Below are positions 17,162 through 25,775 of a stretch of 38,382 nucleotides of DNA, piece by piece. The number at the start of each line of letters is the position of its first letter. Positions within the stretch are counted from its first letter, which is position 1. A program made the position numbers and the translations under genes. The notes under the pieces are model-generated. The model had not been told where the DNA came from. It did not search any database and worked only from the letters and a program-made list of their open reading frames with translations. Source of the DNA: Rhizobium sp. ASV8 (GTDB taxonomy: Bacteria; Pseudomonadota; Alphaproteobacteria; Rhizobiales; Rhizobiaceae); NCBI RefSeq assembly GCF_016429255.1, contig NZ_JAELUG010000064.1, positions 1 to 38,382 of the forward strand, read 5' to 3'.

Positions 17162-18361
17162 TCAGGATTTCAGGATCGCCGAGAAACGCGGATCGAAGGC
17201 GTGGCCGATCGGCTCCGCCGCCGCTCCGCGCGCCACGGCCCAGGGATCGGTCATGCCGAGCTGCAGGCGCGGCAGCAACCGATCGGGGCGATCGGCATTG
17301 GAAGGCAAAAGCGGCTGCATGGCGGCCATCAGCCTGACGGCAAGAGCCGCTGGTGCGCCACCGCAAAGGATCACCGTCTGCGGATCAAAGACGGTTTCGA
17401 TGAGGTGCACGCTCCAGCGCAGATCGACAGCGGCCTTTTCGACCCAGGCCAGAATGTCCGGATCATCGGCGGCGGCACGCTTTTCTATCAGCGAATAGAT
17501 GTCAGGCGCCATCGGATCGACGCCGAGATGCTCGTAGAGCGATGCCAGCGATGCGTTGTGTTCCACGGTCCGCCGGCCGCCGGCCGACAACAGCGCCATG
17601 CCGATTTCGCCGGCGTTGCCGCGTGCGCCGCTATAGAGTTCGCCGCCGAGAATGAGCCCCGCGCCGATCCCGTAACCGACATACAGACAGACGGCGTGGT
17701 CAAGTCCGTGCGCTGCGCCGACCATGCGTTCGGCGGTCGCACAGGCGGCGGAGTCGTTTTGCAGGGTGACGTTGAGGCCAGTGCCGGCGGAGAGCGTTTC
17801 CAGCAGCGGAAAGCGTTGCCAGGGACCCATCATCCACGGATTGTCGGCATCATCCCGCTCAAGGCCGAAAGGTCCCGGCATTGCCGCGCCGAGACCGACG
17901 AGGCGCTTCTCCGCCTGCGCCACGCGCTGCTTCAGCTCCGTGCGGACATCCTGGACTAGCTGCAGAACGACAGGCGTGCCCGTCGTCGGCCCGCCGGTGG
18001 GGAGGTTCGCTTCCTTGCGGATGAGAACATTGCCGACGAGATCGACGGCAATGGCTCGGGTGATATGACGGTCGATCTGCAGGCCGATGGCAAAGGCGCC
18101 TTCCGGCACGAGGCCGTAGGGCGTCGACGGCTGTCCACGACCGCCGCGCACCGTTTCCCGCGATGTCACAAGCCCATCGCCTTCCAGCTCTTCCACGATG
18201 TTGGAAACCGTCTGCTTCGTCAGCCGGGTGGCGCGCGCAAGATCGGCGCGGGAGAGCGCGCCATTGAGCCGCAGGGCATCGATGATGACCCGCCGGTTGT
18301 GGGCGCTCGTGCCTTCGTGGTTCGTTCCGCTCGTGGCCCTGATCGGCTGCTTATCATTCAT
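17162..18361 (-). CDS. ROK-family transcriptional regulator (NagC/XylR type)
   Basis: A 399-residue regulator. Residues 20-75 form a winged HTH (LSRADLARATRLTKQTVSNIVEELEGDGLV), followed by a ROK sugar-kinase-like domain. The sugar/ATP fold is recognisable in VGLGAAMPGPF, LQNDSAACATAE (D203) and GYGIGAGLILGGELYSGARGNAGEIG. The zinc site of typical ROK proteins (GEIGH, then a Cys-rich CxCGxxGCxE) is missing: here the region reads GEIGMALLSAGGRRTVEHN with no Cys. It is divergent from the second sugar ABC operon and probably represses it until a sugar binds. ATG at 18361 has a weak AGAGG site. Its promoter seems to overlap palindromes at 18382-18422. Confidence 0.88.
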   Translation of the reverse strand: MNDKQPIRATSGTNHEGTSAHNRRVIIDALRLNGALSRADLARATRLTKQTVSNIVEELEGDGLVTSRETVRGGRGQPSTPYGLVPEGAFAIGLQIDRHITRAIAVDLVGNVLIRKEANLPTGGPTTGTPVVLQLVQDVRTELKQRVAQAEKRLVGLGAAMPGPFGLERDDADNPWMMGPWQRFPLLETLSAGTGLNVTLQNDSAACATAERMVGAAHGLDHAVCLYVGYGIGAGLILGGELYSGARGNAGEIGMALLSAGGRRTVEHNASLASLYEHLGVDPMAPDIYSLIEKRAAADDPDILAWVEKAAVDLRWSVHLIETVFDPQTVILCGGAPAALAVRLMAAMQPLLPSNADRPDRLLPRLQLGMTDPWAVARGAAAEPIGHAFDPRFSAILKS

Positions 18362-18381
18362 CTCTATTTGCCTCTTGACAC

Positions 18382-18422
18382 CAATAGAATATTGAAGAAC
18401 AAATTAGTCAAGACAATTGACT
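18382..18422. promoter_or_regulatory. Divergent promoter/operator between ROK gene and ABC system 2
   Basis: Two palindromes: CAATA-GAA-TATTG (18382-18394) and AGTCAA-GACAA-TTGACT (18406-18422). The arms of the second are TTGACT on each strand, so both could serve as -35 boxes of back-to-back promoters. On the minus strand TTGACT is followed 16-18 bases later by TCTATT, a fair -10 overlapping the first palindrome, which suggests autoregulation of the ROK gene. The plus-strand -10 is not clear. Confidence 0.5.
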
Positions 18423-18589
18423 TAAAAGAAACCGCAGAGTTTCATCGGGGAACAGAGGGAGCCACAGGCTCCAGAACGTGCCGATTCATGTTCGGCAACC
18501 GGCCCGGCCAATTGCCTACCCGACAGCCCCTTGGCGACGTTTGGCCGCCAGTGGAAAAATCACGTGAGTGTCAAAAACTGGAGGATGGA

Positions 18590-19828
18590 ATGTTGAAATC
18601 ATTGAACAAGACATTGCTCGGCGCAGCGCTGATCGGCGCATCCTTCGCCTCGCATGCCTTTGCCGAAACGACGATCAATGCCCTCTTCATGGCGCAGGCC
18701 GCCTACAGCGAAGCCGATGTGCGTGCCATGACGGATGCCTTCTCCAAGGCCAATCCGGACATCAAGGTGAATCTCGAATTCGTGCCTTACGAAGGCCTGC
18801 ACGACAAGACCGTGCTGGCTCAAGGGTCCGGCGGCGGCTACGACGTCGTGCTCTTCGACGTGATCTGGCCTGCCGAATACGCGACCAACAAGGTTCTGGT
18901 CGACGTGTCCTCGCGCATCTCCGACGACACGAAGAAGAGCGTGCTTCCCGGTGCCTGGACGACCGTCCAGTATGACGGCAAATATTACGGCATGCCGTGG
19001 ATCCTCGACACCAAGTACCTGTTCTACAACAAGGAAATCCTGGAAAAGGCCGGCATCAAGACGCCGCCGAAGACCTGGGACGAGCTTAGCGAACAGGCCA
19101 AGATCATCAAGGACAAGGGCCTGCTGGCAACACCGATCGCCTGGAGTTGGTCACAGGCCGAAGCCGCGATCTGCGACTACGCCACGCTCGTCAGCGCTTA
19201 CAAGGGCGACTTCATCAAGGGTGGCAAGCCGGACTTCCAGACCGGCGGCGGCCTTGATGCTCTGAAATACATGGTCACCAGCTACAAGTCCGGCCTCACC
19301 AATCCGAATTCCAAGGAATTCCTCGAAGAGGACGTCCGCAAGGTCTTCGAAAATGGCGACGCCGCCTTCGCGCTGAACTGGACCTACATGTACAACATGG
19401 CCAACGACCCGAAGGACAGCAAGGTTGCCGGCAAGGTCGGCGTCGTGCCGGCACCGGGCGTCGCCGGCAAGAGCGAGGCTTCGGCCGTCAACGGCTCGAT
19501 GGGCCTCGGCATCACCTCGGCCAGCAAGCATCCGGATGAAGCCTGGAAGTACATCAGCTACATGACTTCTCAGGCGACGCAGAACCAGTATGCCAAGCTC
19601 AGCCTGCCGATCTGGGCATCGTCCTATGGCGACCCGGCCGTCACCAAGGGCCAGGAAGAACTGATCGCAGCCGCAAAGGTCGGCCTCGCCGCCATGTACC
19701 CACGTCCGACGACGCCGAAATATCAGGAACTATCGACGGCGCTTCAGCAGGCGATCCAGGAATCGCTGCTCGGCCAGTCTTCCCCGGAAGACGCGCTGAA
19801 GTCGGCTGCCGACAATAGCGGTCTCTGA
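18590..19828 (+). CDS. ABC transporter sugar-binding protein (system 2)
   Basis: A 412-residue periplasmic carbohydrate-binding protein. The signal peptide (about residues 1-25, ending SHAFA) is cut before ETTINALFMAQAAYSE. Family marks are AFSKANPDIKVNLEFVPYEGLHDK, GGGYDVVLFDVIWPAEYA, YYGMPWILDTKYLFYNKEILEKAG, PPKTWDELSEQAK and NGSMGLGITSASKHPDEAWKYI. GGAGG lies directly before ATG at 18590. It leads an operon with two permeases, a tiny ORF and an ATPase. It is only distantly similar to the system 1 binding protein, so the two operons likely carry different sugars. The substrate is unknown. Confidence 0.9.
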   Translation: MLKSLNKTLLGAALIGASFASHAFAETTINALFMAQAAYSEADVRAMTDAFSKANPDIKVNLEFVPYEGLHDKTVLAQGSGGGYDVVLFDVIWPAEYATNKVLVDVSSRISDDTKKSVLPGAWTTVQYDGKYYGMPWILDTKYLFYNKEILEKAGIKTPPKTWDELSEQAKIIKDKGLLATPIAWSWSQAEAAICDYATLVSAYKGDFIKGGKPDFQTGGGLDALKYMVTSYKSGLTNPNSKEFLEEDVRKVFENGDAAFALNWTYMYNMANDPKDSKVAGKVGVVPAPGVAGKSEASAVNGSMGLGITSASKHPDEAWKYISYMTSQATQNQYAKLSLPIWASSYGDPAVTKGQEELIAAAKVGLAAMYPRPTTPKYQELSTALQQAIQESLLGQSSPEDALKSAADNSGL

Positions 19829-19837
19829 TAGTCTTAT

Positions 19838-19860
19838 CGGGCGGCGCATCGCGTCGCCCG
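19838..19860 (+). other. Hairpin after binding-protein gene (system 2)
   Basis: CGGGCGGCG-CATCG-CGTCGCCCG forms a 9-bp stem with one G-U pair, 9 bases after the stop of the binding protein and before the permease. TCTCTC follows rather than a U tract. It probably stabilises the upstream mRNA or partly attenuates, as in system 1. Confidence 0.5.
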
Positions 19861-19899
19861 TCTCTCATCCTCCGTGAAGAATGAAAGAAGGGGCCTGCC

Positions 19900-20784
19900 A
19901 TGTCCGGCACCTCTATGACAACTCGCGCCTGGCTTTTGATGCTGCCGCTGCTTGTGGTGATGATCGCCGTCATCGGCTGGCCTCTTGTCGATACGGTCGG
20001 TCTTTCTTTCACCGATGCAAAGCTTGTGGGAACCGGCGGCAATTTCGTCGGCATAGACAACTACGCAAAGATGCTGGCGAACTCCAATTTCCAGCGCACG
20101 CTGATCACCACGGCCTGGTTCGCCATCATTTCGGTTGCCGCCGAAATGGTGCTTGGCGTGCTGGCCGCTTTGCTGCTGAACCAGAAATTCAAGGGCCGCG
20201 GCGTGCTGCGCGCCCTGATGATCCTGCCGTGGGCGCTGCCGACCGTGGTCAATGCGACGCTGTGGCGGCTGATCTACAATCCCGAATATGGCGCGCTGAA
20301 CGCCCTGCTTACCCAGCTCGGCCTGCTCGACGCCTATCGCTCCTGGCTCGGCGAACCGGGGACAGCGCTTACGGCCCTCATCGTTGCCGATTGCTGGAAG
20401 AATTTCCCGCTGGTGGCGCTCATCGCGCTTGCCGCCCTGCAGGCCGTACCGCGCGATATCACCGCCGCCTCGCTGGTCGATGGCGCCGGACCGTTCAAGC
20501 GTTTTCGTTTCGTGATCCTTCCCTATCTGGTGGGGCCATTGATGGTGGCGCTCGTGCTGCGGACCATCGAAGCCTTCAAGGTCTTCGATATCATCTGGGT
20601 CATGACGCGCGGCGGTCCGGCAAACAGCACGCGCACGCTGTCGATCCTCGTTTACCAGGAAGCCTTCTCTTTCCAGCGGGCGGGATCCGGTGCTTCGCTC
20701 GCCCTCATCGTCACGCTTTTGGTGACGGTGCTTGCTGCTGCCTATGCCACGCTCGTCCGTAAAACCGCAGGGAGTGCCGCCTGA
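19900..20784 (+). CDS. ABC sugar permease, MalF/UgpA type (system 2)
   Basis: A 294-residue inner-membrane permease with about six helices (first: AWLLMLPLLVVMIAVIGWPLV). FTDAKLVGTGGNFVGIDNYAKML is the usual first periplasmic segment. The EAA loop ITAASLVDGAGPFKRFRFVILPYL carries the DGA-G spacing of sugar permeases. TRGGPANSTRTL is the conserved RGGP motif. The last codons overlap the next gene by one base (TGATG). The start is ATG at 19900; AAGGGG precedes it. It forms the heteromeric pore with the next gene product. Confidence 0.92.
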   Translation: MSGTSMTTRAWLLMLPLLVVMIAVIGWPLVDTVGLSFTDAKLVGTGGNFVGIDNYAKMLANSNFQRTLITTAWFAIISVAAEMVLGVLAALLLNQKFKGRGVLRALMILPWALPTVVNATLWRLIYNPEYGALNALLTQLGLLDAYRSWLGEPGTALTALIVADCWKNFPLVALIALAALQAVPRDITAASLVDGAGPFKRFRFVILPYLVGPLMVALVLRTIEAFKVFDIIWVMTRGGPANSTRTLSILVYQEAFSFQRAGSGASLALIVTLLVTVLAAAYATLVRKTAGSAA

Positions 20785-21629
20785 TGGAACGCCAGAGCCC
20801 GCTCTTCACCTGCTTCCTCTATGCCTGCGCCGTTCTGCTCGCCGTCTTGATTCTCGCGCCGATCGCCTGGCTGTTCATCATGAGCATTTCGCCCGCCGCC
20901 GATCTTGCCGCCAAGCCGCTACGCTGGTGGCCGCAGACAGCGGACTTCTCGCGCTACAAGGTGCTGCTGTCGACACTGGAAAACAGCGAGGGCGCGGCCT
21001 TCACCTCTTCGCTGCGCAACAGCATCGAGGTGGCAGGCATGGCGACCATCGCTGCAATAGCGCTAGCCATTCCCGCCGGCTGGGCCGTCTCACGCACGCC
21101 GTCCGTCGGATGGTCGCTTTCTCTCGTGATCGCCACCTACATGCTGCCGCCGGTCGCGCTTGCCGTCCCGCTCTATATGGGCCTTGCGCATCTCGGCATG
21201 CTCAACAATGTCTTCGGCCTGGCGCTCGTCTATCTGACCATTCTCGCGCCGTTCACGACCTGGCTGATGAAATCAGGCTTCGATTCCATTCCGAAGGAGA
21301 TTGAGGCAGCCGCGATGATCGATGGCGCCGGGCTGTTCCAGACACTGAAGATCATCACGCTGCCACTGGCCATGCCGGTGATGGCGACCTCGGCGCTCTT
21401 CGCCTTCCTGCTTGCCTGGGATGAATTCTTTTATGCGCTGCTCTTCACCTCCGATCAGCGCGCCAAGACCCTTACCGTCGCCATAGCGGATCTCGCGGGC
21501 GGCCGTGTCTCGGACTACGGACTGATCGCGACTGCCGGCGTGCTGGCCGCCCTGCCCCCGGTGCTGATCGGCCTTGTCATGCAACGCGCCCTGATCTCGG
21601 GCCTGACCAATGGCGGCGTCAAGGGATGA
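20784..21629 (+). CDS. ABC sugar permease, MalG/UgpE type (system 2)
   Basis: A 281-residue inner-membrane permease, partner of the preceding one. The first helix is LLAVLILAPIAWLFIMSISP. GWAVSRTP, YMLPPVALAVPLYMGLAHLGMLNN and the EAA loop EAAAMIDGAGLFQTLKIITLPLAMP are typical of MalG-type subunits, and the protein ends NGGVKG, a common C-terminal tail in this family that contacts the ATPase. The start overlaps the previous stop by one base. Its own stop overlaps the ATG of a 33-codon ORF (ATGA at 21626). Confidence 0.92.
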   Translation: MERQSPLFTCFLYACAVLLAVLILAPIAWLFIMSISPAADLAAKPLRWWPQTADFSRYKVLLSTLENSEGAAFTSSLRNSIEVAGMATIAAIALAIPAGWAVSRTPSVGWSLSLVIATYMLPPVALAVPLYMGLAHLGMLNNVFGLALVYLTILAPFTTWLMKSGFDSIPKEIEAAAMIDGAGLFQTLKIITLPLAMPVMATSALFAFLLAWDEFFYALLFTSDQRAKTLTVAIADLAGGRVSDYGLIATAGVLAALPPVLIGLVMQRALISGLTNGGVKG

Positions 21630-21727
21630 ACATGACGGCAGAGAAAACACGCCCCGCCGGCATCGACGCGATCGCGCTGCCGCGTAGCTACGGCCCGACA
21701 GCCGCATCCGGGAGAGACATTCGATGA
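21626..21727 (+). CDS. 33-codon coupled small ORF
   Basis: ATG at 21626 overlaps the permease stop (ATGA). The TGA at 21725-21727 overlaps the ATG of the ATPase gene (ATGA). The peptide, beginning MNMTAEKTRPAGID and ending SGRDIR, has no membrane segment or recognised domain. The two exact overlaps suggest that ribosomes pass straight through from permease to ATPase. It may be a real small protein, a coupling spacer or the remnant of a deleted gene. The ATPase has its own GGGAGA site inside this ORF. Confidence 0.4.
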   Translation: MNMTAEKTRPAGIDAIALPRSYGPTAASGRDIR

Positions 21728-22788
21728 GCGCGCTTGAAATTCAGAACATCCGCAAGAGCTATGGCGCGTTGGAGACGCTGAAGGGCATCGATATTTCGCT
21801 CGAAAGCGGTGAATTCCTGGTGCTGCTCGGTTCATCGGGCTGCGGCAAGTCCACGCTTCTGAACATCATCGCCGGGCTTGCCGAGGCGACGAGCGGGGAT
21901 ATCCGCATTGGCGGTCGCTCCGTGCTCGGTGTGCATCCCAAGGACCGCGACATCGCCATGGTGTTCCAGTCCTATGCGCTCTATCCGAACCTCTCCGTCC
22001 ATCGCAACATCGGCTTCGGCCTCGAGATGCGCAAAGTGCCTAAGGTCGAGCGGGACAAGGCGGTGCGCGAGGCGGCAAGATTATTGCAGATCGAACCGCT
22101 TCTCGAGCGCAAGCCGAGCCAGCTTTCCGGCGGTCAGCGCCAGCGCGTGGCGATCGGCCGGGCGCTCGTGCGCAAGCCGGACGTCTTCCTGTTCGATGAA
22201 CCGCTGTCGAACCTCGATGCGAAGCTGCGCATGGAAATGCGCACCGAGCTGAAACGTCTCCACCAGATGCTGAAGACCACCGTTGTTTACGTCACGCATG
22301 ACCAGATCGAGGCAATGACACTCGCAACCCGCATCGCCGTGATGCGTGACGGCCGGATCGAACAGCTCGGCACGCCAGACGAGATCTACAATCACCCGGC
22401 AACGCTCTATGTCGCGACCTTCGTCGGCGCGCCGCCGATGAACCTGCTGAACGCAACCGCGCATCAGGGGTCCCTGCGCATCGACGGAACCTCGATTACG
22501 CTGCCCATGCCGCCGACGAAGGCACAGATCAAACAGGAACGGCAGCTGGTGATCGGGATAAGGCCGGAAACGCTGTATCTCGACGAAAGCGGCCAGCTTG
22601 AGGCCATCTGCGAGGTGGCGGAGCTGACAGGCCCGGAACTGATCGTGACCGCGCAAGCCGGCTCCCAGCGGCTGATGGCCTGCCTGCCGCCGCGGACCGC
22701 CATTGCCGAAGGAGAGATGCTGAAGCTCGGTTTCGACGCCGGCTCTTTGCATCTGTTCGATCGCGCCACAGGCCTGCGTTGCGCGTGA
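21724..22788 (+). CDS. Sugar ABC transporter ATPase, UgpC/MsmK type (system 2)
   Basis: A 354-residue ATPase for system 2. Walker A is GSSGCGKST (36-44), the Q-loop FQSYALYPN, the signature LSGGQRQR, Walker B VFLFDEPLSNLD and the switch His YVTHDQIEAMT. The C-terminal TOBE domain (VIGIRPETLYLDESG, then AELTGPELIVT) marks the CUT1 sugar group. It is clearly paralogous to the system 1 ATPase. It ends 27 bases from the convergent methyltransferase gene with no obvious terminator. Confidence 0.93.
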   Translation: MSALEIQNIRKSYGALETLKGIDISLESGEFLVLLGSSGCGKSTLLNIIAGLAEATSGDIRIGGRSVLGVHPKDRDIAMVFQSYALYPNLSVHRNIGFGLEMRKVPKVERDKAVREAARLLQIEPLLERKPSQLSGGQRQRVAIGRALVRKPDVFLFDEPLSNLDAKLRMEMRTELKRLHQMLKTTVVYVTHDQIEAMTLATRIAVMRDGRIEQLGTPDEIYNHPATLYVATFVGAPPMNLLNATAHQGSLRIDGTSITLPMPPTKAQIKQERQLVIGIRPETLYLDESGQLEAICEVAELTGPELIVTAQAGSQRLMACLPPRTAIAEGEMLKLGFDAGSLHLFDRATGLRCA

Positions 22789-22815
22789 GCCAACCAAACT
22801 CCGCCTATCGCCCCT

Positions 22816-23454
22816 TCAGCGGTTGGAAGCGCCAAGTTCGCGCTGCGAAGCGTTATTTGCCGCCCGGTGATAGAGCGCCTCGTTGGGCCAGCTCGGCACG
22901 CGCGTTATCCGGTAGACCGCGGCCGGCGGCAGATTGAAGAAGGTTCCGCCAATTCTCTCCGACCGCAGGCCCAGGAAATTCAGCACGCCGTCCGATACCG
23001 GGCAGCGGGGACCATAGGTGAATTGATAGAATGCACCCGTTGGCCCGAGGCAGCGGAATGCGCCTTGCATGATCTTCACGACCACACCCGTCGGCATGGA
23101 CAGGACGCCGAGGCCACTCAAGACAGCTCCGGCGCTGTCTTCCTGCATATCGACGGATTCGGATACGTCGGCGGCGTTCATCTGCAAGACGCGGGCGGCC
23201 GGAAAGCGTTGCTTCAGCAATATCGCAAAATGCGGATTGAGCTCGACGAGGGTTATGTTGTGCTCGGCCACGCCGCGATTGCGCAGGGCGTTGGTGAACA
23301 CGCCCGTACCGGGACCGAGCTCGATCACGCGGCCGGTCGCCGGCGTAATCTCGCTCGTCATCAACCTTGCGAGCGCACGGCCGGACGGCGCGACGGCTGC
23401 CGTGCGAAGAGGAGCCATCGCCCATTGGCGCAGGAAAAACAGGCTGTCTTTCAT
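22816..23454 (-). CDS. SAM-dependent methyltransferase, PmtA-like phospholipid N-methyltransferase
   Basis: A 212-residue class I methyltransferase. The SAM-binding motif I is VIELGPGTGVF (43-53), with acidic ELNPHF (71-76) for the ribose. The N-terminus FFLRQWAMAPLRTAAVAPSGRALAR matches the start region of the Rhizobium/Agrobacterium PmtA-type enzymes (APSG...A), which methylate phosphatidylethanolamine toward phosphatidylcholine at the membrane. The C-terminus is Arg/Asn-rich. A related KsgA-like rRNA methyltransferase fold is the alternative. The start at 23454 has only a distant AAGGGA. It is divergent from the first two-component regulator, and the shared 147-base gap holds the CCGCAA motif, so it may belong to the same regulon. 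Confidence 0.7.
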   Translation of the reverse strand: MKDSLFFLRQWAMAPLRTAAVAPSGRALARLMTSEITPATGRVIELGPGTGVFTNALRNRGVAEHNITLVELNPHFAILLKQRFPAARVLQMNAADVSESVDMQEDSAGAVLSGLGVLSMPTGVVVKIMQGAFRCLGPTGAFYQFTYGPRCPVSDGVLNFLGLRSERIGGTFFNLPPAAVYRITRVPSWPNEALYHRAANNASQRELGASNR

Positions 23455-23536
23455 GATATCGTTTCATCCCTTGTCGATTGATTGTTTCCACAAGGGTTTG
23501 AGCGGATCGCCTGATGCCTGCATTGCTTCGAAACGT

Positions 23537-23558
23537 CATGTTGCCGCAATGTGTCGCA
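23537..23558. promoter_or_regulatory. CCGCAA motif, site 1 (methyltransferase/regulator 1)
   Basis: ATGTTGCCGCAA lies at 23538-23549, and a second TGTCGCA follows so that TGCCGCA and TGTCGCA are repeated with a period of 10 bases. Such head-to-tail repeats are the usual form of OmpR-type sites. It is about 55 bases before the regulator start. Confidence 0.5.
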
Positions 23559-23601
23559 GGCAGGAAGCACGTTCAAAAAGTATCGCGAAGGGACATGATT
23601 G

Positions 23602-24276
23602 ATGCGGCTCCTTGTGGTGGAGGACGAGCCGGAAATGGCGCTGGCGTTGCAATCGGCGCTGCGGCGGCACGATATGATCGCCGATCATGCCGATACGCTG
23701 GCCGCAGCCATGGAGATGATCCCGCTTGGCTCCTACGATGCGATCATTCTCGACCGCGGCCTTCCAGACGGCGACGGGCTGTCGCTGATCCCGCGGATAA
23801 GGCAGTGCAGGGCAAGCATTCCGGTGATCGTGCTGACGGCTCGCGGCCGGCTTGCAGAGCGCATCAGCGGCCTTGACAGCGGCGCCGACGATTACCTGGC
23901 CAAACCCTTTGCCTTCGAGGAGCTTCTGGCACGGCTGCGCGCCGTGATGCGCCGGCCCGACCATCTGAGGCCCATGGCCGTCAAGCTTGGCCGCCTCTCC
24001 CTCGATCTCGATCATCGCGAGGCCAGAGTGGAAAACATGCGCTTCGATCTGCCGAGACGCGAGCTTCTTGTGCTCGAAGCGCTGATGCGGCGCGCGGGCC
24101 GGATGGTGCCGCGCGAGATCCTGATGGAAGCGGTCTTTGGCATGAGCGACGAGGTACAGTCCAACACGCTCGACAGCCATATATCGCGGCTCCGGCGCAA
24201 GCTTGCCGACGCCGATGCCGGTGTCACCATCAACGGCGTGCGCGGCGTCGGCTACATGCTGATGGAGCAGATATGA
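23602..24276 (+). CDS. OmpR-family response regulator 1
   Basis: A 224-residue response regulator. The receiver domain (1-115) has the acidic pair in VVEDEPEM, phosphoacceptor D51 in IILDRGLPDGDGL, T/S switch in VLTARG and conserved K in DDYLAKPF. The C-terminal winged helix (about 130-222) ends SHISRLRRKLADADAGVTINGVRGVGYML. ATG at 23602 follows AAGGGA; a TTG directly upstream is in frame but not preferred. Its stop overlaps the kinase start (ATGA). It has the same length as regulator 2 (224 residues) and shares long stretches with it, such as LPRRELLVLE. Confidence 0.92.
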   Translation: MRLLVVEDEPEMALALQSALRRHDMIADHADTLAAAMEMIPLGSYDAIILDRGLPDGDGLSLIPRIRQCRASIPVIVLTARGRLAERISGLDSGADDYLAKPFAFEELLARLRAVMRRPDHLRPMAVKLGRLSLDLDHREARVENMRFDLPRRELLVLEALMRRAGRMVPREILMEAVFGMSDEVQSNTLDSHISRLRRKLADADAGVTINGVRGVGYMLMEQI

Positions 24277-25652
24277 AGGGGACTACCGGCCACTCCCTCA
24301 GGTGGCAACTGATCCGGGGACTGCTCATCCTCCAGAGTCTGATCCTCTTTCTCGTTCTCGGCATCATGTTCTTCAGAGGCGACCTCTTCGCCTTCCGTTC
24401 GATGGATGGAACGATAGAGGCAGTTCGCCATGCCGTTCAGCGTGACGCGGCCGGCGCCCTGCAGCTTCGCGACACGCCGGAGCTGACCGCCTTGAGAGCA
24501 GCCGAGCCAGCCCTATGGCTCATTATCACCGACACCAAGGGGGCGGAAATCTCGGAAGGGCCCGTACCCCCAATCTTCAAGCGCATCAGCACTGTGCTGC
24601 CCGGCATCGGTCAAGCCCGCTTCGGGTCCACGGCCGACGGCGCCGCCATGAACCGGCCGGAGGCGCGCATGCGAACGGTTTATTCCCCGGCGGGCGAGAT
24701 ACAAATCCTGACGGGAACGGAGGGCAAGGCTCCGCCGCTGGTTGTTGCGCTTGGGCTCGTGCTCGTGTTCATCAAGATCGGGTTGCCGATCATGATCGTC
24801 ATCGTCCTCGGCATCCTGCTGGCGACGCCGCTCGTCGTGCGCAGCGCAGTGGCCGGCATTGTGAAAGCCGAAGAACAGGCCGCCCTCATCGATATCGGCC
24901 AGCGAGGCGTGCGCTTGGACACCGCAGGAACTCCGCCCGAGATCGCATCGCTCATCCGCGCGGTCAACGAAGCCCTTAGTCGGCTCGATGACGGCTACGA
25001 ACGGCATCAGCGGTTCCTTGCGGACGCCGCACACGAGCTGAGGACGCCAATCGCCATTCTCGGCATCCGGATCGCCGCGCTGCCGCCCACCCCGAAGCGC
25101 CAACAGCTGGTTGCCGACGTGGCGCGGCTGACGACGCTGACCGAACAGCTGCTGGATATAGAGCGGCTCGGGCGGGATATCGCCGATTTCAAACCCGTAT
25201 CGCTGCTGGACCTCGGCAAGCGTGTGGTGAGCGACATGGCGCCGCTCGCCTTTCCGGCAGGCTACGAACTCGAGCTGATCCACCACGGCGTCGACCATCC
25301 GGTTCAGGGCGACGAAGCATCGCTGGGCCGGGCACTGGCAAGCCTCATCCAGAATGCCATCGATCATGGCGGCGGCTGCGGAACGATCAATGTCCACATT
25401 GCCCCTGGTATCATGGAGGTGTGCGACGACGGTCCTGGCATCCCGCCTGCCGAACGCGATCGCATCTTCGAACCCTTCTACCGGTTGAAACCGCGTTCGC
25501 GCGGAACCGGCCTTGGGCTGCATCTCGTCAGGCAGATCGCCGAACTGCATGGCGGCAGCGTCAAGGCCGGGGCAAGCCGGTCTGGCGGCGCGCGATTGAC
25601 CATCCATCTCGCTTCGGCCCATCGGACGATCTCGCCCGCGAGGCCAGGCTAA
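24273..25652 (+). CDS. Sensor histidine kinase 1
   Basis: A 459-residue membrane kinase, partner of regulator 1 by ATGA overlap. TM1 lies at about 12-34 (LIRGLLILQSLILFLVLGIMFF). The periplasmic sensor is about 35-155 and contains WLIITDTKGAEISEGPVPP. TM2 is about 157-190. A HAMP-like linker follows. The phospho-acceptor is H254 in DAAHELRTP. The ATPase domain shows N box LIQNAIDHG, G1 DDGPGIP, F box FEPFYRL and G2 GTGLGLHLVRQI. The sensor domain is of the same size and layout as in kinase 2. The signal is unknown. Confidence 0.9.
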   Translation: MKGTTGHSLRWQLIRGLLILQSLILFLVLGIMFFRGDLFAFRSMDGTIEAVRHAVQRDAAGALQLRDTPELTALRAAEPALWLIITDTKGAEISEGPVPPIFKRISTVLPGIGQARFGSTADGAAMNRPEARMRTVYSPAGEIQILTGTEGKAPPLVVALGLVLVFIKIGLPIMIVIVLGILLATPLVVRSAVAGIVKAEEQAALIDIGQRGVRLDTAGTPPEIASLIRAVNEALSRLDDGYERHQRFLADAAHELRTPIAILGIRIAALPPTPKRQQLVADVARLTTLTEQLLDIERLGRDIADFKPVSLLDLGKRVVSDMAPLAFPAGYELELIHHGVDHPVQGDEASLGRALASLIQNAIDHGGGCGTINVHIAPGIMEVCDDGPGIPPAERDRIFEPFYRLKPRSRGTGLGLHLVRQIAELHGGSVKAGASRSGGARLTIHLASAHRTISPARPG

Positions 25653-25703
25653 TCGGACTTTTACCCAGCCAAGATTGGCCAAAACCAGGCTTTACAAAGA
25701 AAT

Positions 25704-25737
25704 TTCCGCACCCGTAATGTTACCGCAAGGCAGCGCA
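25704..25737. promoter_or_regulatory. CCGCAA motif, site 2 (MFS gene)
   Basis: ATGTTACCGCAA lies at 25717-25728. TACCGCA (25721) and CAGCGCA (25731) are 10 bases apart, and TTCCGCA occurs at 25704. The site is about 45 bases before the MFS start codon and differs from site 1 by one base in 12. Confidence 0.5.
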
Positions 25738-25775
25738 CCGACCCTGACGATCGAAACGATCATCGGAACAGAACC

